From positions 1 to 64,000 of the forward strand of contig JALFJQ010000016.1 of assembly GCA_022775085.1 (NCBI GenBank): 64,000 bases of DNA, given 5' to 3'. Each line of letters opens with the position of its first letter. The stretch's first letter is position 1. Made by a program: the position numbers and the translations under genes. The DNA is from Clostridiales bacterium. Its GTDB lineage: Bacteria; Bacillota; Clostridia; Oscillospirales; Oscillospiraceae. The notes beneath the pieces are model-generated. The model had not been told where the DNA came from. It was given only the letters and a program-made list of their open reading frames with translations, and made no database searches. Positions 1 to 8,521 of this stretch are shown piece after piece.

Positions 1-463
1 GGACGATGCCATGCTCCATGAGGACGGGCGGTTCAAGATGAATCCCCCCCTGCGGGACAGGGAGGATCGGGAGGCATTGATAGAGGGTCTTCTGGACGGC
101 ACCATTGACATGATCGCCACCGACCACGCCCCCCATTCCGCTGAGGAAAAGGCAAAGGGCCTGGAAAAGAGCGCCTTCGGTGTGGTGGGCATTGAAACTG
201 CCTTCCAGATTCTCTATACCTATCTGGTAAAGCCCGGCGTTCTGCCCATGGAAAAGCTGGTGGAGCTTCTGTGCGACAATCCCAGAAAGCGGTTCGGTCT
301 GCCGCTGACGCTGGACTACTCCATCTGGGACTTGGAAGCGGAGGAAACGGTCGATCCCGAAACCTTCCTGTCCATGGGCAAGGCAACGCCCTTTGCTGGC
401 TGGAAGGTAAACGGCAAATGCCTCGCCACGGTCTGCGATGGCAAAATCGTTTATCAGGCATAA
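1..463 (+). CDS. pyrC: Dihydroorotase, C-terminal part (gene starts before the window)
   Basis: The visible part is the last ~154 residues of a dihydroorotase, the zinc amidohydrolase that closes carbamoyl-aspartate to dihydroorotate in UMP synthesis. The reading frame is open from base 2, so the start lies upstream. The motif IATDHAPH carries the conserved Asp-His pair of class I dihydroorotases, followed by a typical C-terminal beta-sandwich ending at TAA 461-463. It is followed by carB and the rest of the pyr genes on the same strand, which supports the identification. The related allantoinases/hydantoinases are less likely given this context. Confidence 0.93.
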   Translation, partial: DDAMLHEDGRFKMNPPLRDREDREALIEGLLDGTIDMIATDHAPHSAEEKAKGLEKSAFGVVGIETAFQILYTYLVKPGVLPMEKLVELLCDNPRKRFGLPLTLDYSIWDLEAEETVDPETFLSMGKATPFAGWKVNGKCLATVCDGKIVYQA

Positions 464-474
464 TACGCACGACT

Positions 475-502
475 GTAGGGCGGAGTCATGACTCCGCCCT
501 AC
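475..502. repeat. 28-bp perfect palindrome, GTAGGG family
   Basis: A perfect palindrome with arms GTAGGGCGGAGTCA and its complement sits between pyrC and carB. Related copies are at 6192-6217, 6277-6302 and 55428-55455, with looser relatives at 11262-11287, 49006-49031 and 49071-49096. All are intergenic. It could fold in RNA, but no T-run follows it here, so it is not called a terminator. Confidence 0.85.
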
Positions 503-554
503 GAAAAAGGTTTCAGAAAATTTTCTGATTACAATATTTTGGAGGATACGAAAA

Positions 555-3500
555 ATGGCAAAGAGAACAGACATCAAGAAAATTCTTATCATCGGTTCCG
601 GCCCCATCGTCATTGGTCAGGCGGCGGAGTTTGACTACGCGGGCACCCAGGCCTGTCTGGCACTGAAAGAGGAGGGCTACGAGGTCGTCCTGTGCAACTC
701 CAACCCCGCCACCATCATGACGGACACCATCATCGCCGACAAGGTGTACATGGAGCCTCTGACTCTGGAATATATCGCGAAGATCATCCGCTATGAGCGT
801 CCTGATGCCATCATCCCCGGCATCGGCGGCCAGACCGGCCTGAACCTGGCTATGCAGCTGGAGGAAAAGGGCATTCTGAAGGAGTGCCGGGTCAAGCTCC
901 TGGGCACCCCCAGCTCCTCCATCGAGCGTGCCGAGGACCGGGAGCTGTTCAAGGAGATGTGCCTGTCCATCGGCGAGCCGGTCATCCCCTCCGAGATCAC
1001 CTACTCCATTGAGGAAGCCAAGGCTGCTGCCCTGCGCATCGGCTACCCCGTGGTTCTGCGGCCCGCCTTCACCCTGGGCGGCACCGGCGGCGGCTTTGCC
1101 TACAACGAGGAGGAACTGGAAGAAATCGGTCTGAACGCCTTCTCTCTGTCTCCCGTGCATCAGGTGCTGGTGGAGAAGTCCGTCAAGGGCTATAAGGAGA
1201 TCGAGTTCGAGGTCATGCGGGACTCCAATGACCACGCCATCACCATCTGCGGCATGGAGAACATCGACCCTGTGGGCGTCCACACCGGCGACTCTCTTGT
1301 TGTGGCTCCCATCATGACGCTGAGCAAGGAAGACGAGAAAATGCTCAACGACTCCGCCATCAAGATCATCAAGGAGCTGAAAATCGAGGGCGGCTGCAAC
1401 GTCCAGTTCGCCCTGAACCCCAATTCCTCCGAATACTACCTCATCGAGGTCAATCCCCGGGTCTCCCGTTCCTCCGCTCTGGCTTCCAAGGCTTCCGGCT
1501 ACCCCATCGCCCGGGTCACCGCGAAAATCGCCGTGGGCATGGCCCTGGAGGACATCAAGATCGCCAACACCAACGCCTCCTTCGAGCCCAGCCTGGACTA
1601 CGTCATCGCCAAGCTGCCCCGGTTCCCCTTCGACAAGTTTGCCTCCGCTTCCAACGAGCTGGGCACCCAGATGAAGGCCACCGGCGAGGTCATGGGCATC
1701 GGCGCCAATCTGGAGGAAGCTCTGCTGAAGGGCATCCGATCTCTGGAAAGCGGCGAGAACCACATCTACCATCCCAAGTTCAACGATATGACCGTGGACG
1801 AGATGCTGGAATACATCAGCAAGTTCCGTTCCGACAATATTTTCGCCATTGCCGAGCTGTTCTACCACGGCGTTTCCGTGGAGAAGATCTACGAGCTGAC
1901 CCAGATCACCCCCTACTTCCTGAACGCCATCAAGAACATCGTGGACATGGAGGAGACCCTGAAGCTCCATGTGGGCGATGCCCTGTGGCTGAAAAAGGCC
2001 AAGGTCATGGGCTTTAGCGACAAGTATATTGCTCGTCTGTGGAAGCAGACCGAACTGGATGTGTTCAATCTGCGCAAGGCCAACAAGATTTTCCCCGCCT
2101 TCCGCATGGTGGACACCTGCCACACCGGGGCTTACATCCCCTACTTCTACTCCTCCTACACCGGCTCCAACGATTCCCGGCTGACCAACAAGAAGAAAAT
2201 CGTGGTGCTGGGCGCAGGCCCCATCCGCATCGGTCAGGGCGTAGAGTTCGACTACTCCACCGTCCACGCCGTCATGACCATCCGCAAGGCCGGCTACGAG
2301 GCCATCATCATCAACAACAACCCCGAGACGGTTTCCACCGACTACACCACCGCCGACAAGATGTACTTTGAGCCGCTGACCCCCGAGGATGTGATGAACA
2401 TCATCGAGTTCGAGAAGCCCGAGGGCGTGATTGCTTCTCTGGGCGGTCAGACCGCCATCAATCTGGCCCAGCCCCTCCATGACCGGGGCGTGAAGATCAT
2501 CGGCACCGACTGCGACGCCATCGACCGGGCTGAGGACCGGGACAAGTTTGAGCAGCTCCTGAACGAGCTGAACATCCCCCGTGCCAAGGGCAAGGCCGTG
2601 ACGAAGATTGAGGACGGCATTGCCGCCGCGGCGGAAATCGGCTATCCCGTGCTGGTGCGTCCCTCCTTCGTGCTGGGCGGCCGGGCCATGCAGATCGTCG
2701 CCAACGAGCGCCAGCTGCGCCACTACCTGAAAAACGCCGTCCAGATCGACGAGGACAAGCCCGTGTTGGTAGATAAGTACATTCAGGGCAAGGAGGTGGA
2801 GATTGACGCCATCTGCGACGGACGGGATGTGTTCGTCCCCGGCATCATGGAGCTGGTGGAGCGCACCGGCGTTCACTCCGGCGACTCCATCTCCGTCTAT
2901 CCCCCCTTCTCCATCTCCGACAAGGTCAAGGGCATCATCCTCCAGTACGCCAAGAAGCTGGGCCTCGGCATCGGTATCGTGGGTCTGTTCAATATCCAGT
3001 TCATCGTGGACAAGGACGACAATGTCTACATCATCGAGGTCAATCCCCGTTCCTCCCGTACCGTGCCCTTCCTGTCTAAGGCTACCGGCTACTCTCTGGC
3101 GGACATTGCCACCGAGGTCATTCTGGGCAAGACCCTGAAAGAGCAGGGCTTCTTCGACATCTATCCCGACGAGAAGGAGCGGTGGTACGTCAAGGCCCCC
3201 GTGTTCTCCTTCAATAAAATCCGGGGTCTGGACGCCTACCTGTCTCCCGAAATGAAGTCCACCGGCGAGGCCATCGGATACGACAAGACCATGACCCGTG
3301 CTCTGTACAAGGCCCTGCAGGCCTCCGGCATGAAGCTGCAGAACTACGGCACCGTGCTGTGCACCATTGCTGACAAGGACAAGGAGGAGGCACTGCCTCT
3401 GATCCGCCGGTTCTACCAGCTGGGCTTCAACATCGAGGCCACCTCCGGCACCGCCGCTTTCCTGAAACAAAACGGCATCCGCACCCACGCTCTCGCCAAG

Positions 3501-3722
3501 ATCAGCGACGGCAGCGATGAAATTCCCAACGCCCTGCGGCAGGGCCACATCGCCTATGTCATTAACACCCGGGACCCCGGCGCCAACGAAAACGACGGCA
3601 TCAAGATCCGTCAGATCGCCACGGAGCACAACGTGACCTTGTTCACGGCCCTTGACACCATCAAGGTCCTGCTGGACGTGCTGGAGGAGACGACACTGAC
3701 CATTTCCACCATCGACGCGTAA
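555..3722 (+). CDS. carB: Carbamoyl-phosphate synthase, large subunit
   Basis: At 1055 residues this matches the ~1070-residue CarB family. It makes carbamoyl phosphate from bicarbonate, ATP and ammonia delivered by CarA. Two duplicated halves are visible, each beginning with a GSGPI/GAGPI nucleotide-binding loop (residues ~14 and ~550) and carrying an ATP-grasp domain; both contain EVNPR. The last ~125 residues form the MGS-like allosteric domain where UMP or ornithine usually binds. The start ATG follows GGAGG at 541-545. CarA is not in the window and is probably upstream. Placement within pyr genes suggests the pyrimidine-dedicated copy. Confidence 0.98.
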   Translation: MAKRTDIKKILIIGSGPIVIGQAAEFDYAGTQACLALKEEGYEVVLCNSNPATIMTDTIIADKVYMEPLTLEYIAKIIRYERPDAIIPGIGGQTGLNLAMQLEEKGILKECRVKLLGTPSSSIERAEDRELFKEMCLSIGEPVIPSEITYSIEEAKAAALRIGYPVVLRPAFTLGGTGGGFAYNEEELEEIGLNAFSLSPVHQVLVEKSVKGYKEIEFEVMRDSNDHAITICGMENIDPVGVHTGDSLVVAPIMTLSKEDEKMLNDSAIKIIKELKIEGGCNVQFALNPNSSEYYLIEVNPRVSRSSALASKASGYPIARVTAKIAVGMALEDIKIANTNASFEPSLDYVIAKLPRFPFDKFASASNELGTQMKATGEVMGIGANLEEALLKGIRSLESGENHIYHPKFNDMTVDEMLEYISKFRSDNIFAIAELFYHGVSVEKIYELTQITPYFLNAIKNIVDMEETLKLHVGDALWLKKAKVMGFSDKYIARLWKQTELDVFNLRKANKIFPAFRMVDTCHTGAYIPYFYSSYTGSNDSRLTNKKKIVVLGAGPIRIGQGVEFDYSTVHAVMTIRKAGYEAIIINNNPETVSTDYTTADKMYFEPLTPEDVMNIIEFEKPEGVIASLGGQTAINLAQPLHDRGVKIIGTDCDAIDRAEDRDKFEQLLNELNIPRAKGKAVTKIEDGIAAAAEIGYPVLVRPSFVLGGRAMQIVANERQLRHYLKNAVQIDEDKPVLVDKYIQGKEVEIDAICDGRDVFVPGIMELVERTGVHSGDSISVYPPFSISDKVKGIILQYAKKLGLGIGIVGLFNIQFIVDKDDNVYIIEVNPRSSRTVPFLSKATGYSLADIATEVILGKTLKEQGFFDIYPDEKERWYVKAPVFSFNKIRGLDAYLSPEMKSTGEAIGYDKTMTRALYKALQASGMKLQNYGTVLCTIADKDKEEALPLIRRFYQLGFNIEATSGTAAFLKQNGIRTHALAKISDGSDEIPNALRQGHIAYVINTRDPGANENDGIKIRQIATEHNVTLFTALDTIKVLLDVLEETTLTISTIDA

Positions 3723-3729
3723 AACAAAC

Positions 3730-3838
3730 TGTCATTGCGAACCAGTGCGCACACTGGTGTGGCAATCCCCTCTTTTTTCAGACTGTATCTTTGTCGAAGG
3801 GGATTGCCACGTCACCCTTCGGGTTCCTCGCAATGACA
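3730..3838. repeat. TGTCATTGCGA repeat, long form
   Basis: A 109-bp imperfect palindrome begins TGTCATTGCGAACCAG and ends CGCAATGACA, with inner GGCAATCC/GGATTGCC arms. It lies between carB and pyrK. Other copies: 10622-10685 (part), 26952-26991 (short), 36053-36173, 46001-46105, 51688-51727 (short), 52958-53080 and 54651-54690 (half). Confidence 0.9.
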
Positions 3839-3855
3839 TGATTACAGGAGGAACC

Positions 3856-4590
3856 ATGAAACAAAGCATTTTCACCATCCTCAGCAACACAAAGCTAACC
3901 GACAGCGTGTATAAAATGGTGCTCTCCGGCGATACCTCCGCCATCACCGCGCCGGGACAGTTTGTGAACATTCAGCTTGACCGGCTGTTCCTGCGCCGCC
4001 CCATTTCCGTCTGCGATTATGATGCGGAAACCCTCACCATTGTCTACAAGGTAGTAGGAAAGGGAACGGAAGCCATGAGTACCATGACCGCCGGGGAAAC
4101 CTTAGACATTCTCACCGGCCTTGGCAACGGCTACGACCTGTCCATCACCGGGCAGCATCCCGTGCTGCTGGGCGGCGGCGTAGGTGTGCCCCCTATGTAT
4201 AACCTGGCGAAAAAGCTGCTGGAACAGGGCAAAAAAGTCACTGTCATTCTGGGCTTCAACACAAAAAGCGAGATTTTCTACGAGGAAGAATTCAAGACGC
4301 TGGGCTGCGACGTGATCGTCACCACCGTGGACGGGAGCTTCGGCAAAAAAGGCTTCGTCACCGACGCCCTGCCGGAGAGCTACACCCACTTCTGCTGCTG
4401 TGGCCCCGAACCCATGCTGAAAGCCGTGTACCGGGCAACCAAAACCTCCGGTCAGATGAGCTTTGAGGAGCGGATGGGCTGCGGCTTCGGCGCCTGCATG
4501 GGCTGCTCCTGCAAGACCCTGACAGGGAACAAACGCATCTGCAAGGACGGCCCCGTGATGAAGAAGGAGGAAATTTTATGGGAAGCCTGA
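3856..4590 (+). CDS. pyrK: Dihydroorotate dehydrogenase B, electron-transfer subunit
   Basis: PyrK passes electrons from the PyrD flavin to NAD+ through FAD and a [2Fe-2S] cluster. The 244-residue product has the FAD-binding segment LRRPISVCDYD, the nucleotide-binding stretch LLGGGVGVPPMYNLA, and a C-terminal cluster site CGFGACMGCSC with a further Cys ~9 residues on. The ATG at 3856 is preceded by AGGAGG at 3847-3852. An upstream in-frame start at 3745 lies inside the intergenic repeat and is rejected. The 3' end overlaps pyrD by 13 bases, which fits translational coupling of the two subunits. Confidence 0.96.
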   Translation: MKQSIFTILSNTKLTDSVYKMVLSGDTSAITAPGQFVNIQLDRLFLRRPISVCDYDAETLTIVYKVVGKGTEAMSTMTAGETLDILTGLGNGYDLSITGQHPVLLGGGVGVPPMYNLAKKLLEQGKKVTVILGFNTKSEIFYEEEFKTLGCDVIVTTVDGSFGKKGFVTDALPESYTHFCCCGPEPMLKAVYRATKTSGQMSFEERMGCGFGACMGCSCKTLTGNKRICKDGPVMKKEEILWEA

Positions 4591-5495
4591 GCGTAAACCT
4601 GTGTGGAATTGAGCTTTCTAACCCCGTAATCCCCGCCTCCGGTACCTTCGGCTATGGCTATGAGTATGCTGAAGTTTACGACATCAACGAGCTTGGAACC
4701 TTCTCCTTTAAGGGCACTACAAAGGATGCCCGGTTCGGCAACCCCACCCCCCGGATTGCCGAGTGCACTGCCGGTATGATCAACGCCGTGGGATTGCAGA
4801 ATCCCGGCGTGGAAAAGGTCATTTCTGAGGAACTGCCAAAGCTGAAAAAATGCTTCCACAAGCCCGTCATGGCGAATGTTTCCGGCTTTAGCGTTGCGGA
4901 CTACGCCTACACCTGCGAAAAATTGGACAAAGAGGAACAGGTGGGCTGGCTGGAGGTCAACGTCAGCTGCCCCAACGTTCACGGCGGCGGCATGAGCTTC
5001 GGCACCCAGCCGGAAGCGGCGTCGGAGGTCACCCGGGCGGTGAAGGCCGTCACCAAAAAGCCCGTCATTATCAAGCTGTCTCCCAACGTCACCGACATCG
5101 TGTCCATCGCCAAGGCCTGTGAGGACGCGGGAGCCGACGGCATCAGCCTCATCAACACCATGCTGGGCATGCGCATCAACCTGCGTACCCGCAGGCCCAT
5201 CATCGCCAACACCATGGGCGGCTTCTCCGGCCCCGCCATCTTCCCGGTGGCCCTGCGGATGGTCTATCAGGTATCTCAGGCGGTGAAGGTGCCCGTTATC
5301 GGTATGGGCGGTGTGTCCAGCGCCGAGGACGTCATCGAAATGATGCTGGCGGGCGCAACGGCTGTGGAAGTGGGCGCGGCGAACCTCGTAAACCCCTTCG
5401 TCTGCCGGGACATTATCCGGGATCTGCCGGAAACCATGAAGAAATACAGAATTGAAAATCTGAAGGATATTATAGGAGGCGCACACAATGGGTAA
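4578..5495 (+). CDS. pyrD: Dihydroorotate dehydrogenase (NAD+), catalytic subunit, class 1B
   Basis: This FMN enzyme oxidises dihydroorotate to orotate and pairs with PyrK. The 305-residue TIM barrel includes NVSCPNVHGGG, whose Cys is the catalytic base of class 1 enzymes, and the FMN-phosphate region GMGGVSSAEDVIEMMLAGA. A start at 4578 is supported by AAGGAGG at 4564-4570. It overlaps pyrK upstream and pyrF downstream (8 bases), so the three genes are translated in a tight row. The presence of PyrK makes class 1B (NAD-linked) the natural reading. Confidence 0.97.
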   Translation: MGSLSVNLCGIELSNPVIPASGTFGYGYEYAEVYDINELGTFSFKGTTKDARFGNPTPRIAECTAGMINAVGLQNPGVEKVISEELPKLKKCFHKPVMANVSGFSVADYAYTCEKLDKEEQVGWLEVNVSCPNVHGGGMSFGTQPEAASEVTRAVKAVTKKPVIIKLSPNVTDIVSIAKACEDAGADGISLINTMLGMRINLRTRRPIIANTMGGFSGPAIFPVALRMVYQVSQAVKVPVIGMGGVSSAEDVIEMMLAGATAVEVGAANLVNPFVCRDIIRDLPETMKKYRIENLKDIIGGAHNG

Positions 5496-6186
5496 GGACG
5501 TTATCGTAGCCTGCGACTTTTCTTCCGCAGAGGCAACCTTCGCGTTTTTGGACAAGTTCACCGGGCGCAAGCCCTTCGTCAAGATCGGCATGGAGCTGTA
5601 CTATGCCGAAGGCCCCAGCATCGTCCGGGAAATCAAAGCCCGGGGCCACAAAATCTTCCTGGATTTGAAGCTCCACGACATTCCCAACACCGTCAAGAAG
5701 GCCATGGCGGTGCTGAGCAATCTGGATGTGGACATCACCAACCTCCACGCCGCAGGCACCACCGCCATGATGCGCTCCGCGCTGGAGGGGCTGACCCGTC
5801 CCGACGGCACCCGGCCCCTGCTGATTGCCGTGACCCAGCTGACCTCCACCGATCAGGAGGCCATGGAGCGGGATCTGATGATCCACGCTCCCATTGACGA
5901 GGTGGTTATGCACTACGCCGAGACCGCGAAAAATGCCGGTCTGGACGGCATTGTGTGTTCCCCTCTGGAAGCGGGCAAGGTTCACGACCTCTGCGGCAAG
6001 AGCTTCCTGACCGTCACCCCCGGCGTCCGCTTTGCCGACGGGGAGGTAGGCGACCAGAAGCGGGTCATGACCCCCGCCGCCGCCAAGGCCATCGGCTCCG
6101 ACTACATCGTGGTGGGCCGCCCCATCACCGCCGCCGCTGATCCTGTGGCAGCCTATGAGCGGTGTGTAGCCGAGTTTGTTGACTAA
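5488..6186 (+). CDS. pyrF: Orotidine 5'-phosphate decarboxylase
   Basis: PyrF performs the last step of UMP synthesis, decarboxylation of OMP. The 232-residue protein carries the family active site FLDLKLHDIPNTV (D-x-K-x-x-D) near residue 55-65 and the phosphate-binding end VVGRPITAAADPVAAYE. The ATG lies inside the end of pyrD, preceded by AGGAGG at 5475-5480. Length agrees with the short bacterial OMP decarboxylases. Confidence 0.97.
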   Translation: MGKDVIVACDFSSAEATFAFLDKFTGRKPFVKIGMELYYAEGPSIVREIKARGHKIFLDLKLHDIPNTVKKAMAVLSNLDVDITNLHAAGTTAMMRSALEGLTRPDGTRPLLIAVTQLTSTDQEAMERDLMIHAPIDEVVMHYAETAKNAGLDGIVCSPLEAGKVHDLCGKSFLTVTPGVRFADGEVGDQKRVMTPAAAKAIGSDYIVVGRPITAAADPVAAYERCVAEFVD

Positions 6187-6191
6187 AACGC

Positions 6192-6302
6192 TGTAGGGCG
6201 GGGTCATGACCCCGCCGAACGGGAGGGAAAACTGCCCCGCCAGAATAGACAAAACGATGCAAAACCTTTGGTGCGTCGGCGGAGTCATGACTCCGCCCTA
6301 CG
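6192..6302. repeat. Paired GTAGGG palindromes between pyrF and pyrE
   Basis: Two palindromic units (6192-6217 with GGGGTCATGACCCC, and 6277-6302 with GGAGTCATGACTCC) face each other, so the whole 111-bp stretch is also an inverted repeat. It fills nearly the entire pyrF-pyrE gap. The pyrE ribosome site (AAGGAG at 6312-6317) starts just after it. Confidence 0.85.
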
Positions 6303-6324
6303 AATACATTTAAGGAGATAGAAT

Positions 6325-6981
6325 ATGGAAGCCTACAAGCACGAGTTTATTCAGTTTCTGGAAAAGGCCGGTGTGCTGCGGTTTGGTGACTTCACCGCCA
6401 AGTCCGGCCGGAAGATTCCTTATTTCATCAATGCCGGCATGATTAAAACCGGTGAGGAAATTGCCACCCTGGGTGAATTCTATGCCCGGGCCTATAAAGA
6501 AAAGCTGGGCGATAAAAAGGCCGTCCTGTATGGCCCTGCCTACAAGGGCATTTCCATCGCCGTATCTGCCGCCGTGGCCCTGAGCAAGAACGGCCTGAAC
6601 GTGCCCTTCTTCTTTAACCGTAAGGAAGCCAAGGATCACGGTGAGGGCGGCGTGTTTGTGGGCTATGTGCCCCAGCCCGGCGAGGAAGTGGTCATTGTGG
6701 AGGACGTGATTACTGCCGGCACCGCCATCCGGGAGAGCATGGCCATCCTGAGCCAGCTGGAAGGCGTGAAAGTCGCCGCTACCTTCATCATGGTGGACCG
6801 CAAGGAGCGGGGCAAGGGTGAAAAGCTTGCCATGCAGGAGGTGGAGGACGAGTTTGGCTTCCCCGTGTACTCTGTGGTGGATGTGTATGACATCATCGAG
6901 TATCTGGAAGAAGACCCCGCCAACTCTGAGAACGTGACCCGGATCAAAAACTACCTTGCCGTGAACGGAGCAAAAGCATGA
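6325..6981 (+). CDS. pyrE: Orotate phosphoribosyltransferase
   Basis: PyrE attaches orotate to PRPP to form OMP, the substrate of PyrF. The 218-residue protein shows the PRPP-binding signature [17 protein letters not shown] near residue 115-131 and the flexible-loop region with [13 protein letters not shown]. Its start follows AAGGAGATAGAAT. The stop overlaps the start of pyrB by four bases (ATGA at 6978-6981), suggesting coupled translation. Confidence 0.97.
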   Translation: MEAYKHEFIQFLEKAGVLRFGDFTAKSGRKIPYFINAGMIKTGEEIATLGEFYARAYKEKLGDKKAVLYGPAYKGISIAVSAAVALSKNGLNVPFFFNRKEAKDHGEGGVFVGYVPQPGEEVVIVEDVITAGTAIRESMAILSQLEGVKVAATFIMVDRKERGKGEKLAMQEVEDEFGFPVYSVVDVYDIIEYLEEDPANSENVTRIKNYLAVNGAKA

Positions 6982-8060
6982 GAAGTCTGAATAGCATATT
7001 GGAACTGAGCGTGGCGGAGCTGGACGAGCTGATCGCCACCGCCAAGGACATCATTGCCCATCCCGAAAACTACTGGGACAAATGCGCCCACAAGAAGCTG
7101 GCCACCCTGTTCTTTGAGCCTTCCACCCGCACCCGTCTGAGCTTTGAAGCTGCTATGCTGGAGCTGGGCGGAACGGTGCTGGGCTTCAGCGAAGCCGGTT
7201 CCTCCTCCGCAGCCAAAGGCGAGAGCGTGTCCGACACCGCCCGGATGGTCAGCTGCTACGCCGACATCATTGCCATGCGCCACCCCAAGGAGGGCGCACC
7301 CTATGTTGCCTCCCGGGCTGCCACCATTCCCGTCATCAACGCCGGTGACGGCGGCCACAACCACCCCACCCAGACCCTGGCAGACCTTCTGACCATCTCC
7401 CGGGAACTGGGACATCTGGATAATCTGACCATCGGCGTCTGCGGCGATTTGAAGTATGGGCGTACTGTCCATTCTCTCATTGAAGCCATGAGCCGCTACC
7501 CCAGCAACCGGTTTGTGTTGATTTCCCCGGCAGAATTGAAGATTCCCGGCTTTATCCGCTACAATGTTTTCGAAAACAAGGGCATTCCCTACACGGAGAC
7601 CACCTCGCTGGAGGAAGCCATGCCCCAGCTTGACGTGCTGTACATGACTAGAATCCAGCGGGAGCGGTTTGACGATCCCTGGGAGTACGAGCGCCTCAAG
7701 GACAGCTACGTTCTGGACGTGGAAAAGATGAAGCTGGCCAAGGAGCAAATGTGCGTCCTGCATCCCCTGCCCCGGGTCAATGAGATCAGCGTGAAGGTGG
7801 ACGACGATCCCCGGGCCGCCTATTTCCGTCAGGCGCTCAACGGCAAGTACATGCGTATGGCGCTGATTCTGAAACTGCTGGACGAGGCAAAGCGGAATCC
7901 CGAGAAGGAAGCCATCGATACTACGGAACTGGAATACGACCGGGTCTGTCACAACCCCAAGTGCATTTCCCAGACCGAGCAGGAGCTGCCCCAGATTTTC
8001 CGCTGCACCGACCGGGCTGCGGACATCCACCGCTGCATCTACTGTGAACAGCGGGCATAA
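6978..8060 (+). CDS. pyrB: Aspartate carbamoyltransferase with fused PyrI-type zinc domain
   Basis: Residues 1 to ~310 are a normal PyrB catalytic chain: carbamoyl-phosphate loop [22 protein letters not shown], and HPLPRVNEI. The protein has 360 residues, about 50 more than a plain PyrB. The extra tail carries Cys324, Cys329, Cys353 and Cys356, i.e. C-x4-C-x23-C-x2-C. That is exactly the spacing of the zinc ligands Cys109/114/138/141 of E. coli PyrI, and the sequence around them ([13 protein letters not shown]) also resembles PyrI (CPNSNCIS, CKYCE). The nucleotide-binding allosteric domain of PyrI is absent. It is the last gene of the pyr operon, followed by a hairpin at 8068-8093. Confidence 0.93.
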   Translation: MRSLNSILELSVAELDELIATAKDIIAHPENYWDKCAHKKLATLFFEPSTRTRLSFEAAMLELGGTVLGFSEAGSSSAAKGESVSDTARMVSCYADIIAMRHPKEGAPYVASRAATIPVINAGDGGHNHPTQTLADLLTISRELGHLDNLTIGVCGDLKYGRTVHSLIEAMSRYPSNRFVLISPAELKIPGFIRYNVFENKGIPYTETTSLEEAMPQLDVLYMTRIQRERFDDPWEYERLKDSYVLDVEKMKLAKEQMCVLHPLPRVNEISVKVDDDPRAAYFRQALNGKYMRMALILKLLDEAKRNPEKEAIDTTELEYDRVCHNPKCISQTEQELPQIFRCTDRAADIHRCIYCEQRA

Positions 8061-8067
8061 CAAAACA

Positions 8068-8093
8068 CGAGCCGCCCCGGCCGGGGCGGCTCG
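8068..8093 (+). terminator. Hairpin after pyrB
   Basis: A 26-base GC-rich perfect palindrome (arms CGAGCCGCCCCGG) lies eight bases after the pyrB stop. The following T-run is short (TTTCC), so termination efficiency is uncertain. It marks the likely end of the pyr operon. Confidence 0.75.
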
Positions 8094-8102
8094 TTTCCGT
8101 TA

Positions 8103-8267
8103 GGGCAACACTGCACAATGGGAGCTGCGGGCTTCGGCGGATCTTTTACCCCAATCGTGCAGTATGAAAAATGGGAAATACATCCAGTATTCCCGCACTT
8201 TCCATACTTTCGATTGGGCCAAAATCTCCCGCCGAATCTCCTTGCCCCATTATGCGGTGTTGCCTTA
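8103..8267. mobile_element. 165-bp MITE-like palindromic element, copy 1
   Basis: The element starts GGGCAACACTGCACAATGGG and ends CCCCATTATGCGGTGTTGCC, so its ends are inverted repeats; internal arms (CCCAATCG/CGATTGGG, GGCGGATCTTTT/AAAATCTCCCGCC) extend the foldback. A copy in opposite orientation lies at 25206-25371. It has no coding capacity. Its right end supplies the stop codon of the 8265-8465 gene. Confidence 0.85.
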
Positions 8268-8465
8268 GGATTCCTCCATGAGCCCATACAGCTTATAAAG
8301 CGTCAGCATATTCTGATACATGAGCTTATCGCCCATGAGCTGCCGGAACGTTGCCGACTTCGTCTTGTCCGCCGCCTTCAGAGCTTCCATTTTCGCGGTG
8401 GTATCGGCATATTTCCGCTGGACAAAGGCCAGCATTTTCTCAAAATTTTCTTCCCGCTGTGTCAT
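8265..8465 (-). CDS. Hypothetical 66-residue helical protein
   Basis: A short charged protein beginning MTQREENFEKML, rich in Lys, Glu, Met and Leu and predicted by eye to be all alpha-helical. The ATG at 8465 has a strong GGAGG six bases upstream, which favours a real gene. An upstream in-frame start is not supported. The final codon and TAA lie in the end of the MITE-like element at 8103-8267, so the original C-terminus may have been changed. It follows degV on the same strand by ~56 bases and may be co-transcribed. No family recognised. Confidence 0.6.
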   Translation of the reverse strand: MTQREENFEKMLAFVQRKYADTTAKMEALKAADKTKSATFRQLMGDKLMYQNMLTLYKLYGLMEES

Positions 8466-8521
8466 GTTTTTCCTCCGAAGAGGGCAGGGCAAGCCCCGCC
8501 CTGCCGCAGCGTTTCGTCACA

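Noticed and set aside
464-554. PyrR-type attenuator inside the pyr operon
   Set aside because: The pyrC-carB gap holds a palindrome but no PyrR-binding consensus and no T-run terminator; any attenuator would be upstream of the window.
513-3629. Very long open frame antisense to carB
   Set aside because: It is a GC-rich shadow of carB: composition is low-complexity (Gly/Asp/Val/His rich), it has no ribosome site, and the plus strand encodes a full-length well-conserved enzyme.
3745-3855. N-terminal extension of pyrK
   Set aside because: The extra 37 codons translate the TGTCATTGCGA repeat; the ATG at 3856 has its own AGGAGG.
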